A stretch of 5,561 nucleotides of DNA, taken from contig SKLD01000337.1 of the NCBI GenBank assembly GCA_007123395.1, forward strand, positions 1 through 5,561, in the 5' to 3' direction. Source of the stretch: Opitutales bacterium (GTDB taxonomy: Bacteria; Verrucomicrobiota; Verrucomicrobiia; Opitutales; Oceanipulchritudinaceae). Shown in pieces: positions 1 through 5,561 of this stretch. The translations under genes were made by a program, and so were the position numbers. The notes under the pieces were generated by a model that worked only from the letters and a program-made list of their open reading frames with translations, did no database searches and was not told the DNA's origin. Position 1 is the first letter of the stretch, and every line of letters begins with the position of its first letter.

Positions 1-2
1 GC

Positions 3-173
3 TGCCGCGTGCGCTACCTGACGGACGGGGCGGTGATCGGGAGCAAAGGTTGGATCGAAAAATGGCTGCGTGAACGCGGGGTGCCGCGCAAGACCCCGCC
101 GAAGCGCATGCGCTTCGCGGACTGGGGCGGGTTGTGCAGTTTGCGCAACCTGCGCAAGAATGTGGTGCAATAG
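3..173 (+). CDS. C-terminal fragment of a Y1 (REP-associated/IS200-type) transposase-like protein
   Basis: This is the last 56 codons of a gene that begins before the window, read in the frame starting at base 3 and ending in TAG at 171-173. The peptide begins CRVRYLTDGAVIGSKGWIE and ends with an ADWGGL segment followed by an arginine/lysine-rich LRNLRKN tail. From memory, this arrangement (VRY-x-x-DG-x-V-x-GS, then about 25 residues later a D-W-G-x-L-x-x-LR-x-LR end) matches the C-terminus of RayT/TnpA_REP proteins, which are single-domain HUH tyrosine transposases that act on REP palindromes. The catalytic HUH motif and tyrosine would lie upstream, so activity cannot be judged. No REP-like palindrome family or insertion-sequence end is visible in the 166 bp that follow. 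The family call rests on the tail alone and is moderately sure. Confidence 0.62.
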   Translation, partial: CRVRYLTDGAVIGSKGWIEKWLRERGVPRKTPPKRMRFADWGGLCSLRNLRKNVVQ

Positions 174-339
174 CCGTCTCTGCGGTCTTGCGGGCGGAAA
201 ATACCCGCTGCAGCCGATACATCCAATCCCGCGGTGAGGTTTTGATGGCAATCATCGGGTTTGTGTAACGCTGAGCCGCACTGGCGATAGTCTTACCGTC
301 AAGGTCGGGTTTGGGGATTTCTGGACAGGATGCGGTAGC

Positions 340-1143
340 TTGACAGCGGTGGCGGGTTCTGGTCCATGGGTGGCAATGGAGGTTCCGGTGCCAGTGCAGT
401 TCGGTGCGTGCGCTTCGCGTATCGAGCCGGAAGCTTTCGCTGGATGGATTGTCAGGGAGGATGAGCGTTTGCTGGTTTTGGATAAACCGGGCTGGGTTGT
501 ATGCCACCCCTCGAAGGACGGGCCGTGGTCGAGTCTGGCGGGTGCCGCGCGTGAGTATCTGGGCGGGGGCGCGGTGCATTTGGTCAGCCGACTCGACCGT
601 GAGACTAGCGGGTTGGTGGTGCTTGCCAAGGACCGTGGAATGGCGCGCATTCTTCAGACAGCAGTGCAGAGCCGCCGGGTCGGCAAAAAGTACTTTGCCA
701 TCCTCGAAGGGGTGTTGGAGGACCGTCTTGAAGTGTCACGCGCGTTGGAGCGCGATGTGGACTCCCCGGTTGTCGTGAAACAACGGGTCGGACAAACAGG
801 CGGCGGACAGAAGGCGCAGACTACGTTTATCCCGCGTGAGCACCGCGGGGGCTGCACCCTCGTCGAGGTGATTCCCCACACCGGGCGGAAACACCAGATC
901 CGCGCGCATGCGCTTTGGGCAGGTTATCCCGTGGCGGGGGACAAACTATACGGGCCCGATCCGCTGCTCTACCTGAAGTTTATCGAATCGGGCTGGACAT
1001 CAGAGCACGCAAAGCGGCTGCACCACTTCCGACAGGCTCTGCATGCGGCGCGCCTTGTTTTCGACCTTGGGGTGGAGCGGTTGACGTTCGAGGCTCCCTT
1101 GGCGGCGGATTTGGCCGCGCTTTGGGAGTCGCTCGCGGCGTGA
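340..1143 (+). CDS. RluA-family RNA pseudouridine synthase
   Basis: This enzyme isomerises specific uridines to pseudouridine in rRNA and/or tRNA in the cytoplasm. The 267-residue product carries the family signatures in order. ERLLVLDKPGWVVCHPS (43-58) is the first core strand. HLVSRLDRETSGLVVLAK (80-97) holds the catalytic aspartate D86 inside RLDRETSG. KKYFAILEG (116-124) is the conserved tyrosine strand. HTGRKHQIRAH (180-190), with GDKLYG just after, is the late motif, and RQALHAARLVFD (231-242) closes the domain. There is no N-terminal S4 domain, so it resembles RluA/TruC-like members more than RluC/RluD, and the target base cannot be assigned. The annotated start is TTG, with AGGA at 327-330 nine bases upstream. 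An in-frame ATG at 376 would remove 12 residues that precede the conserved core and is a fair alternative. The gene appears monocistronic and converges on holA. Confidence 0.93.
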   Translation: MTAVAGSGPWVAMEVPVPVQFGACASRIEPEAFAGWIVREDERLLVLDKPGWVVCHPSKDGPWSSLAGAAREYLGGGAVHLVSRLDRETSGLVVLAKDRGMARILQTAVQSRRVGKKYFAILEGVLEDRLEVSRALERDVDSPVVVKQRVGQTGGGQKAQTTFIPREHRGGCTLVEVIPHTGRKHQIRAHALWAGYPVAGDKLYGPDPLLYLKFIESGWTSEHAKRLHHFRQALHAARLVFDLGVERLTFEAPLAADLAALWESLAA

Positions 1144-1195
1144 GCTTTGGGCAAAACCGGTCGGCTTGACGGGAAGCGTGCCGCGCCTGCCCGCG

Positions 1196-1230
1196 ACAAC
1201 AAATAAATTACGTTGTAGATAATTTTTCTT
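1196..1230 (+). terminator. Possible weak terminator between convergent genes
   Basis: The 151-bp gap between the pseudouridine synthase stop and the holA stop is AT-rich in its middle. ACAAC at 1196-1200 can pair with GTTGT at 1212-1216, and a run of five T follows at 1223-1227. The stem is only five pairs, the loop is 11 bases and the T-run starts six bases after the stem, so this is a poor match to an intrinsic terminator. It is listed because a convergent gap is where one is expected. Confidence 0.2.
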
Positions 1231-1294
1231 GGGCGACGATGGATTTTTGGGGTTGTTTGTTGAATCGCTGTGCTTGCGCGAATGCGATTCGGCC

Positions 1295-2380
1295 TCAGCC
1301 GAGGCAGCGGAGGGCGGTTTCGCGGAGGACGGACTCGTGTTCGGACTCGTGGCGGCCGAGGATGCCGCGGAAGGCCTCGAGGAACTCGTGTTGGAACTCG
1401 ATGAGTTGCTTGAGGGAGAGGCGGGGGGCGACCGCGGCGACGCGGCTGAGGTAGAAGGGGTGCTGGGTGAAAATGTTGAAGCTGCTTTTGTCTTCGATGC
1501 CGCCGAAGGCGTCGCCATGGCGGCGCTGCGCTTGTTCGAGGGCGCCCTTGTTGATGCGGGCGGGGAGGGCGCGGGCTTCCATGAGCGCCTTGATCTGGAT
1601 GAGGAGGCGGTTGCGGTTCTGCAGGGAGGTGATCATGGGCCGGGCGTGGTGGCCGACAAAGAAGTGGCGCCGGATGGCGTCGAGCGTCCACGGGAGGTCG
1701 AGAGAGTAGAAGGCCTCGACGCTCTCGAACATGTCGCCCTCGCCGAAAGTCGGCACGAGGTCGAAGATGTGCCGCTTGGTGACGGGGCCGCCTTCGTCAC
1801 CGAGGTAGGTGGCGAGTTTGCGCACCTCTTCGAGGGCGAGGCGCGGGTTGTTCTGGATGCGGGCGAGGAGGGCCTCGACGGCGTCCGGGGCGAAGGAGCA
1901 TCCCTGCGCCTCGGCCTCCGCCGCGACAAGCGCGGCGAGGGCAGCGGGGTCGTTTTTGGCCTCGGCGATCTCGGTGTCGCCGTGTTTCTGGAACCACTTG
2001 AAGCCGCGCCGCCGCTTGTCCACCGGCGCCGCCGTGATGAGGACCCCCACTTGCGCCGGGTCGATGGATTCGAGGACGGACTGGAGCTTTTCCACCGCCT
2101 TTTCCGTCGTCTCGGAGCGGCCGACGACGGTGTCGGCGAGGAAATTGACGCCCTTGAACCAGACGGCTTTGCGGTCGCCGAACATCGGCATCGTGCTCAC
2201 GGCGGAGATAAAGCGTGCGACGGCGTCCTCCGCCTCGGCGACGACACCCGCCTGTCCGTCGACGATTTCGCGGCCGAACTCGTCGTCGATGCCGACGGTG
2301 AGCTTCTCCCATCGGGCGGCGCCGGAGCGCGCGACGAGGAAGTCATCCGATCCGGCGACAAATTGGAATTGTGCTGTCAT
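1295..2380 (-). CDS. holA: DNA polymerase III delta subunit (clamp loader)
   Basis: HolA is the wrench subunit of the clamp loader. It opens the beta sliding clamp and works with delta-prime and tau/gamma at the replication fork. The 361-residue product is close to the usual 340-360. Family segments appear in order: FVAGSDDFLVARSG near the N-terminus (7-20), the clamp-contact-like STMPMFGDRKAVWF (62-74), VLITAAPVDKRRRGFKWF (113-130) ending domain I, NNPRLALEEVRKLATYLGD (177-195) in domain II, then GEGDMFESVEAFYSLD (213-228) and the helical collar domain. Like the family in general, it lacks a functional P-loop. The reading frame extends upstream to a TTG at 2446, but the ATG at 2380 places the family's N-terminal strand directly after the start and is preferred. 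No clear Shine-Dalgarno precedes it. It is divergent from the toxin-antitoxin operon across 167 bp. Confidence 0.92.
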   Translation of the reverse strand: MTAQFQFVAGSDDFLVARSGAARWEKLTVGIDDEFGREIVDGQAGVVAEAEDAVARFISAVSTMPMFGDRKAVWFKGVNFLADTVVGRSETTEKAVEKLQSVLESIDPAQVGVLITAAPVDKRRRGFKWFQKHGDTEIAEAKNDPAALAALVAAEAEAQGCSFAPDAVEALLARIQNNPRLALEEVRKLATYLGDEGGPVTKRHIFDLVPTFGEGDMFESVEAFYSLDLPWTLDAIRRHFFVGHHARPMITSLQNRNRLLIQIKALMEARALPARINKGALEQAQRRHGDAFGGIEDKSSFNIFTQHPFYLSRVAAVAPRLSLKQLIEFQHEFLEAFRGILGRHESEHESVLRETALRCLG

Positions 2381-2492
2381 GGTTGCTGCGTGGGTCCCGG
2401 GCGCGTGCGGCGGCACGGAGTCGAAAGAGCGGTAAGCAAAGGGCAAAGCCGCAGCGCTGTCACGCCGAAGGCGGAGAATACCGTGATTTCGC

Positions 2493-2517
2493 GGCGGGAA
2501 AGGCAGTTTTTCTCGCC
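2493..2517. promoter_or_regulatory. Imperfect inverted repeat upstream of the antitoxin gene (candidate operator or leader hairpin)
   Basis: GGCGGGAAA at 2493-2501 pairs with TTTCTCGCC at 2509-2517 over nine positions, with one G-T wobble and a 7-base loop. The element ends 30 bp before the MNT antitoxin ATG, in the spacer shared with divergent holA. Toxin-antitoxin promoters are often controlled through inverted repeats, which makes an operator plausible. A leader hairpin in the transcript is equally possible. The T-run lies inside the right arm rather than after it, so it is unlikely to be a terminator. No convincing -35/-10 pair was found in this spacer for either gene. Confidence 0.3.
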
Positions 2518-2547
2518 ACCACGGGCGCCCGGACTACCGTTGTCCGC

Positions 2548-2940
2548 ATGGAATGGGATCTCGCCGCCATTGACCGGTCGATCGTGGAGCGCCTGCGCGC
2601 GGCCTTCGGCGCACGGTTGATCTATCGATTCGGATCGACGGCGGCAGGCGGCGCACGTTTTCCCGAAAGCGATGTGGACGTGGCTTTCCTTGCCGACCGC
2701 GAGGCCGATCCGGTGTGTGTTTTTGATCTGGGCAATGCGCTTGCCGGTGAGACGGGTGTTGATGTCGACCTCGTCGACCTGCGGGGGGCGAGTACGGTGA
2801 TGCGCAAGGAAGTCTATGTGAACGGAGTGTGTATCTACGAGGACCGGCCGGAAACGCGCGCGTATTTCGAGATGTATGCGCTTTCGGATTATGCGCGCCT
2901 CAACGAAGAGCGGCGTCCGGTTCTCGAGGCGATGTCATGA
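2548..2940 (+). CDS. MNT-domain nucleotidyltransferase antitoxin (MntA-like) of a HEPN-MNT system
   Basis: This is a 130-residue minimal nucleotidyltransferase. In the characterised HepT/MntA pairs, the MNT protein transfers AMP from ATP to a tyrosine beside the HEPN toxin's active site and so silences the toxin. The core is visible: YRFGS (26-30), then ESDVDVAFLAD (40-50) with metal-binding D42 and D44, and VDVDLVDLRGAS (71-82) with D74 as the likely third acidic residue. The usual motif is written GS-x10-D-x-D; here the spacing is GS-x11-D-x-D, one residue longer. The C-terminus (YEDRPETRAYFEMYALSDYARL) is typical of partners encoded just before HEPN genes. The start chosen is ATG 2548. The frame stays open back to 2371, but that extension overlaps the holA 5' end and is not protein-like. 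No strong ribosome binding site is seen. The stop overlaps the next start (ATGA), implying coupled translation with the toxin. Confidence 0.88.
   Translation: MEWDLAAIDRSIVERLRAAFGARLIYRFGSTAAGGARFPESDVDVAFLADREADPVCVFDLGNALAGETGVDVDLVDLRGASTVMRKEVYVNGVCIYEDRPETRAYFEMYALSDYARLNEERRPVLEAMS
2926..2929 (+). promoter_or_regulatory. Shine-Dalgarno for the HEPN toxin gene
   Basis: GAGG ends seven bases before the ATG at 2937 and lies within the last codons of the antitoxin gene. It is one of the better ribosome binding sites in the window. It supports ATG 2937 as the toxin start, and the ATGA overlap supports translational coupling. Confidence 0.55.
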
Positions 2941-3350
2941 CCGACGACGTTTTCATCAATAAACGCGAGATCATCCGGCGTTGCCTTCGCCTCATTGGAG
3001 AGGACTACCAAGACGATCCGGAGCGGTTGAAAAACTTCACAGTCCAGGATGCCATTGTGCTGAACCTGCAAAGGGCTTGTGAGGCGGCAATCGATCTTGC
3101 CATGCACGAGGTCGCACGGTGCCGTTACGGTGTTCCTCAGTCTTCAAGAGAGGCGTTCTCCGTATTGCACTGAGAAGGGCGTTTAAGCGATACCTCGCTG
3201 AAGTCCATGCAGGCGATGGTGGGTTTTCGAAATCTTGCCGTCCACAATTACCAAGCTATTCAATTGCCCGTGTTGCAGTCAGTTCTTGAGGAGCGGTTGG
3301 AGGATTTCGATCAGTTCATGAGTGAATTGGTCGAAACGAGGAGCGGGTGA
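2937..3350 (+). pseudogene. HEPN-domain toxin (HepT-like) interrupted by an in-frame TGA at codon 79
   Basis: HEPN toxins of this type are small helical RNases neutralised by the adjacent MNT protein. Read through one stop, the frame gives 137 residues, the normal family length. The N-terminal 78 residues are well conserved: INKREIIRRCLRLI (7-20), DAIVLNLQRACEAAIDLAMH (38-57) and VPQSSREAF (66-74). Codon 79 is TGA (3171-3173). The same frame then continues as EGRLSDTSLKSMQAMVGF, followed by the active-site motif RNLAVHNY, with R98 (3228-3230), H103 (3243-3245) and the AMPylatable-type Y105 (3249-3251). A C-terminal helix follows, ending at a second TGA (3348-3350). No shift of frame is needed. 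Conventional annotation would give a 78-residue protein (2937-3173) lacking the catalytic motif. An in-frame ATG at 3207 could give a 47-residue second piece that contains it. A nonsense pseudogene is most likely; sequencing error or readthrough cannot be excluded. Confidence 0.82.
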
Positions 3351-3414
3351 GCGAGCAGTAACTGAAATGGTATGGCGGGTGGAGGGTCTGGTTGCGGCTG
3401 CGAATCGAATCAAC

Positions 3415-3849
3415 TCAGATGCCGACAATCTTAACTGCGATACCATACTCCTTTACCACATCGACCGACTCCTTTCCAAGGCCTCTTTTCAGTTTCTCGG
3501 AAGCGGCAAGCGGTGTAATAAAGACCAGACGCTTCAGCTTATGTTCGTTGTTCTTGTTGTAGATCAGAATCTTGAAGATATCCTTGTAAAATTCAAAGTG
3601 GCCGTTGTTGGGAGAAACCTTTAGCTCATATGCCGTGTGGTCATCATCATCTACAATATCAATTCGTTGTTTGAGAGATGCGGAAATTTGCACCTCAAAT
3701 CGAATGTTTATCCCGCTGTCGTTTCTTCGCAATGCTTCTTGCCATTCTCTGTTCACTTGTTGCGCCAACTTGGTGCCATGACTGGCGTTACCAGTCATCT
3801 TCCAGTGTCTTTGGTGAATTTGCCCGGCCACTTCGATGATCTGGTTCAT
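3415..3849 (-). CDS. Small PD-(D/E)XK nuclease-like protein
   Basis: I do not recognise a named family. The 144-residue product has a helical N-terminus (GTKLAQQVNREWQEALRR, 25-42), then a strand-rich centre with QRIDIVDDDDHTAYELKVS (61-79). The D64 ... E75-x-K77 arrangement on adjacent strands, followed by a helix (HFEFYKDIFKILIYN, 84-98) and a strand (LKRLVFITP, 105-113), is the layout of the PD-(D/E)XK restriction-endonuclease fold. E35 could be the N-terminal helical glutamate. Nuclease activity is inferred from this pattern only. The start is uncertain. No Shine-Dalgarno precedes ATG 3849, and the frame is open and protein-like for 20 more codons up to a TGA at 3910-3912 without an ATG, GTG or TTG. 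The gene is far more AT-rich than its neighbours and converges on the HEPN gene 64 bp away, which suggests acquisition by transfer. Confidence 0.68.
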   Translation of the reverse strand: MNQIIEVAGQIHQRHWKMTGNASHGTKLAQQVNREWQEALRRNDSGINIRFEVQISASLKQRIDIVDDDDHTAYELKVSPNNGHFEFYKDIFKILIYNKNNEHKLKRLVFITPLAASEKLKRGLGKESVDVVKEYGIAVKIVGI

Positions 3850-3949
3850 TTGGTTTTCGAAAAGTACGGATATGCTCTGCAGCCATTCGGCGGAGTCGAT
3901 GCCGTTCGGTCACGGGTTGGATCAACCGCAAGCAAGCTCCCTCGGTAGC

Positions 3950-5561
3950 TTACCATGCCCTCCCGGTGCGGAGGAAGCGTTCGATGCGGGCGGGGGCGGG
4001 GTTGGTGACGTCGCCGTTTTTGGGTACGAAGTAGCCGGAGTGGCGGGCGGTGTGGATGCGCGCGCCCTTGAGGTCCTCCGCTGCCCAGCCGTCCGGGTAG
4101 CATTCGGGGGCGACGATGTATTGCTCGGCGGTGCCGACGACCCAGTCGTGGCGGCGGCCGAGGATGGGTTTGAGGAGGAGGTCGAGCCCGCGTTCGGCCC
4201 AGCGGCGGTAGAAGCGGTGTTGGGCGACGAGTTCGCGGCTGAAGTTGCCGACGACGGGGAGGAACGCGGGCGGGTTGGGACCGGCGGGGGAGCGGAGGAC
4301 GTCTTGGAGGCGGTCGCCGCCGGGGGTCATGAGGCGCGCGCCGGGCTGGTTCATGAGAAACTCGCCGGAGTGTTGGGCGAGGGCCATGAGTCCCTTGAGG
4401 ACGGGCGCGGCGCTGGTCGTGGTGCGCAGGACGGAGAGCAGCTTGGCGAGGCGGCGGGCGGTCGTGAAAAAGCCCACACCGTTGGCGCAGGCGGCGAGGG
4501 CACCGCGGCGGATGTGCAGGGGCGAGGCGTTAAAGGCGAGGTATTTGCCGAAGAGACCGCCGCGGCTGTGGGTGATGAGGTCGACGCCGCCGTGGAACTC
4601 GAAGTTGGACGGGAGACGGTCGAGGAAGGCGGCGGTATTGGCGGCGGCGTCCTCGGAGAAGGTGGGGTGGTTGAAGCCGATGATCTGGCCGTAGGGTCCG
4701 TTGTTGGCGGTGTGGGCTTTGGCGATCCACGAGCGGTCGCCGCCGTCGATCAGGCCGGCGAAGGCAGTGTTGGTCGACGACATCGTGCCGTGGATGAGGA
4801 AGAGGGTGCGGGTGTCGGGGCGCAGGGCGCTGCCGTCGACAACCTCGAAAGCGGCGGAAGCTGGATTCCAGCGGACGAGTTCGTGGGTGTGCCCCCAGAT
4901 GTGGTAGTGGAGGCGGCGGAGAACGCTTTCGGACTCGGCGTTGTGCCGCTTGAAGGTGAGGATTTTCACGACAAAGCGCTCATGCACACGCGGTGCGGTG
5001 TAGTGGAGCGTGCCGTCGTCGGCCTCGTCGATACGCTTGGCGGCAAGGAGGGGGATGCTGTAGTGGAGCCGGTCGCGCCCCTCGCACTGGTGCGCCTTCG
5101 TGGGCTTTGGCTGGATGTATTCGAGTTCGACCTCGTCGCGGGCCTTCTTGCCGATGGTCTTCTTGAGGGGGTAGAGCTGGTAGTAGACGAGCGCGCCCTC
5201 GTCGGGGCCGAGCATGAGGGTGAGGCGCAGGCGGGGAATGTCGTCTTCGGCAATGGTTTCGGGAAGGTCTTCAAACTCGATGTCTTCGAAGCTGATGTAG
5301 CGCTCGAGGACCTTGCGGTTGCGTTCGGACGCCTCCGGCACCGTTTCGCGGATGAGGCGGATTTCCTCGCAGGTGACGGGCATGGATTCTTCCGGGAGCG
5401 AGCGGCGGTTGCCCTCGGCGGAGTATCGCAGGCGTCCGCTCCACGCGAGGGCGCGCGCGCCGTCCATGCCGAGCGTGCCCCATACCTCCGGTACCTGGGA
5501 CTGCGTCTGGCCGCGGATTTTGTTGCGCCGCCGCACGCGGGCGTTGCGCCGCGACTTCGCC
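3950..5561 (-). CDS. Alpha/beta-hydrolase (esterase/lipase-like) with a long uncharacterised N-terminal region; 5' end not certain
   Basis: Numbering here starts at a GTG at 5536. The C-terminal half is a serine hydrolase. TLFLIHGTMSSTNTAFAGL (244-262) is the oxyanion-loop strand. THSRGG (322-327) is the nucleophile elbow with S324, Thr replacing the first Gly of G-x-S-x-G. HDWVV (463-467) offers acid D464, and RHSGYF (498-503) offers H499. The HGT-x-SST pattern recalls hydrolase domains seen in large bacterial proteins, sometimes with CHAT or other effector domains; this is from memory. Residues 1-240 match nothing I know: they are acidic, strand-rich and soluble-looking (YISFEDIEFEDLPE, RLRLTLMLG, ALVYYQLYPL), with no signal peptide or membrane helix. 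The frame has no stop before the window edge, so the gene may start outside. Internal candidates are GTG 5536, with no ribosome binding site, and ATG 5383, with GGAAGA four bases upstream. Third positions remain G/C-rich upstream of 5383, favouring a longer protein. Substrate unknown. Confidence 0.8.
   Translation of the reverse strand, partial: AKSRRNARVRRRNKIRGQTQSQVPEVWGTLGMDGARALAWSGRLRYSAEGNRRSLPEESMPVTCEEIRLIRETVPEASERNRKVLERYISFEDIEFEDLPETIAEDDIPRLRLTLMLGPDEGALVYYQLYPLKKTIGKKARDEVELEYIQPKPTKAHQCEGRDRLHYSIPLLAAKRIDEADDGTLHYTAPRVHERFVVKILTFKRHNAESESVLRRLHYHIWGHTHELVRWNPASAAFEVVDGSALRPDTRTLFLIHGTMSSTNTAFAGLIDGGDRSWIAKAHTANNGPYGQIIGFNHPTFSEDAAANTAAFLDRLPSNFEFHGGVDLITHSRGGLFGKYLAFNASPLHIRRGALAACANGVGFFTTARRLAKLLSVLRTTTSAAPVLKGLMALAQHSGEFLMNQPGARLMTPGGDRLQDVLRSPAGPNPPAFLPVVGNFSRELVAQHRFYRRWAERGLDLLLKPILGRRHDWVVGTAEQYIVAPECYPDGWAAEDLKGARIHTARHSGYFVPKNGDVTNPAPARIERFLRTGRAW

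Noticed and set aside
190..208. GCGGG (190-194) and CCCGC (204-208), a 5-bp GC hairpin after the transposase-like stop, as terminator or REP element.
   Set aside because: The stem is short, the loop is nine bases, no T-run follows, and no second copy occurs in the window.
242..269. TTGATG (242-247) and TGTAAC (264-269) with a 16-bp spacer, as a promoter for the pseudouridine synthase.
   Set aside because: Each box matches the sigma-70 consensus at only four of six positions and the spacing is slightly short; matches this weak are expected by chance.
2371..2547. A 59-codon N-terminal extension of the MNT antitoxin frame.
   Set aside because: It overlaps the 5' end of holA on the other strand, its translation is Arg/Ala-rich and not protein-like, and MNT antitoxins normally start just before the first helix, as with ATG 2548.
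1229..2620. A 463-codon open frame on the + strand running the length of holA and beyond.
   Set aside because: It is antisense to holA. Its translation is a monotonous Gly/Glu/Asp/Ala-rich stretch without domain patterns, as expected when a high-GC gene with biased third positions is read on the opposite strand.
3171..3173. TGA in the HEPN gene as a selenocysteine or reassigned codon.
   Set aside because: The position is a non-catalytic turn in the family, no SECIS-sized structure follows, and at least three neighbouring genes use TGA as a normal terminator.
3915..3927. GGTTG/CAACC palindrome just beyond the hydrolase stop, as a terminator.
   Set aside because: It is a five-pair stem with a three-base loop and no T-run on the hydrolase-transcript side; pairing does not extend.
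3322..3948. Two + strand frames (3322-3624 and 3637-3948) covering the AT-rich region.
   Set aside because: They lie antisense to the nuclease-like gene. Neither shows a recognisable motif or ribosome binding site, and the reverse-strand frame gives a much more coherent protein.

Overview
The window is GC-rich bacterial chromosome with tightly packed genes, strong G/C third-position bias and mostly weak Shine-Dalgarno signals. The tail of a Y1 (REP/IS200-type) transposase relative, a divergent HolA and a HEPN-MNT pair together fit my recollection of Verrucomicrobiota (Opitutales-like) genomes. That assignment is an inference, because no rRNA or other marker gene is present.

Layout, left to right. 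(1) The last 56 codons of a Y1-transposase-like protein (+) enter from the left edge. (2) An RluA-family pseudouridine synthase (+, 340-1143) is intact, with the RLDRETSG catalytic motif. (3) Convergent to it lies holA (-, 1295-2380), the delta subunit of the DNA polymerase III clamp loader. (4) Divergent from holA, across a 167-bp spacer, is a two-gene HEPN-MNT (HepT/MntA-type) toxin-antitoxin operon (+): an intact MNT nucleotidyltransferase antitoxin (2548-2940), then a HEPN toxin reading frame (2937-3350) joined by an ATGA overlap. (5) An AT-rich reverse-strand gene (3415-3849) encodes a small protein with a PD-(D/E)XK nuclease-like signature. (6) A long reverse-strand gene (3950 to beyond the right edge) encodes an alpha/beta-hydrolase with a visible Ser-Asp-His triad behind a roughly 240-residue N-terminal region I do not recognise.

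The most notable observation is in the HEPN toxin. Its 137-residue reading frame is interrupted by one in-frame TGA at codon 79, with no frameshift. The family's RNase/AMPylation motif (R-x4-H-x-Y, here RNLAVHNY) lies after the stop and in the same frame. The toxin is therefore either a very recent nonsense pseudogene, read through, or made as two pieces, while its antitoxin looks intact.

The segment from the toxin to the nuclease-like gene is much more AT-rich than its flanks and looks like an acquired accessory patch between housekeeping holA and the hydrolase. I see no tRNA, rRNA, CRISPR array, complete insertion sequence or attachment site. I do not claim a new system. The broken toxin, the orphan nuclease-like gene and the two-part hydrolase are the parts worth examining.
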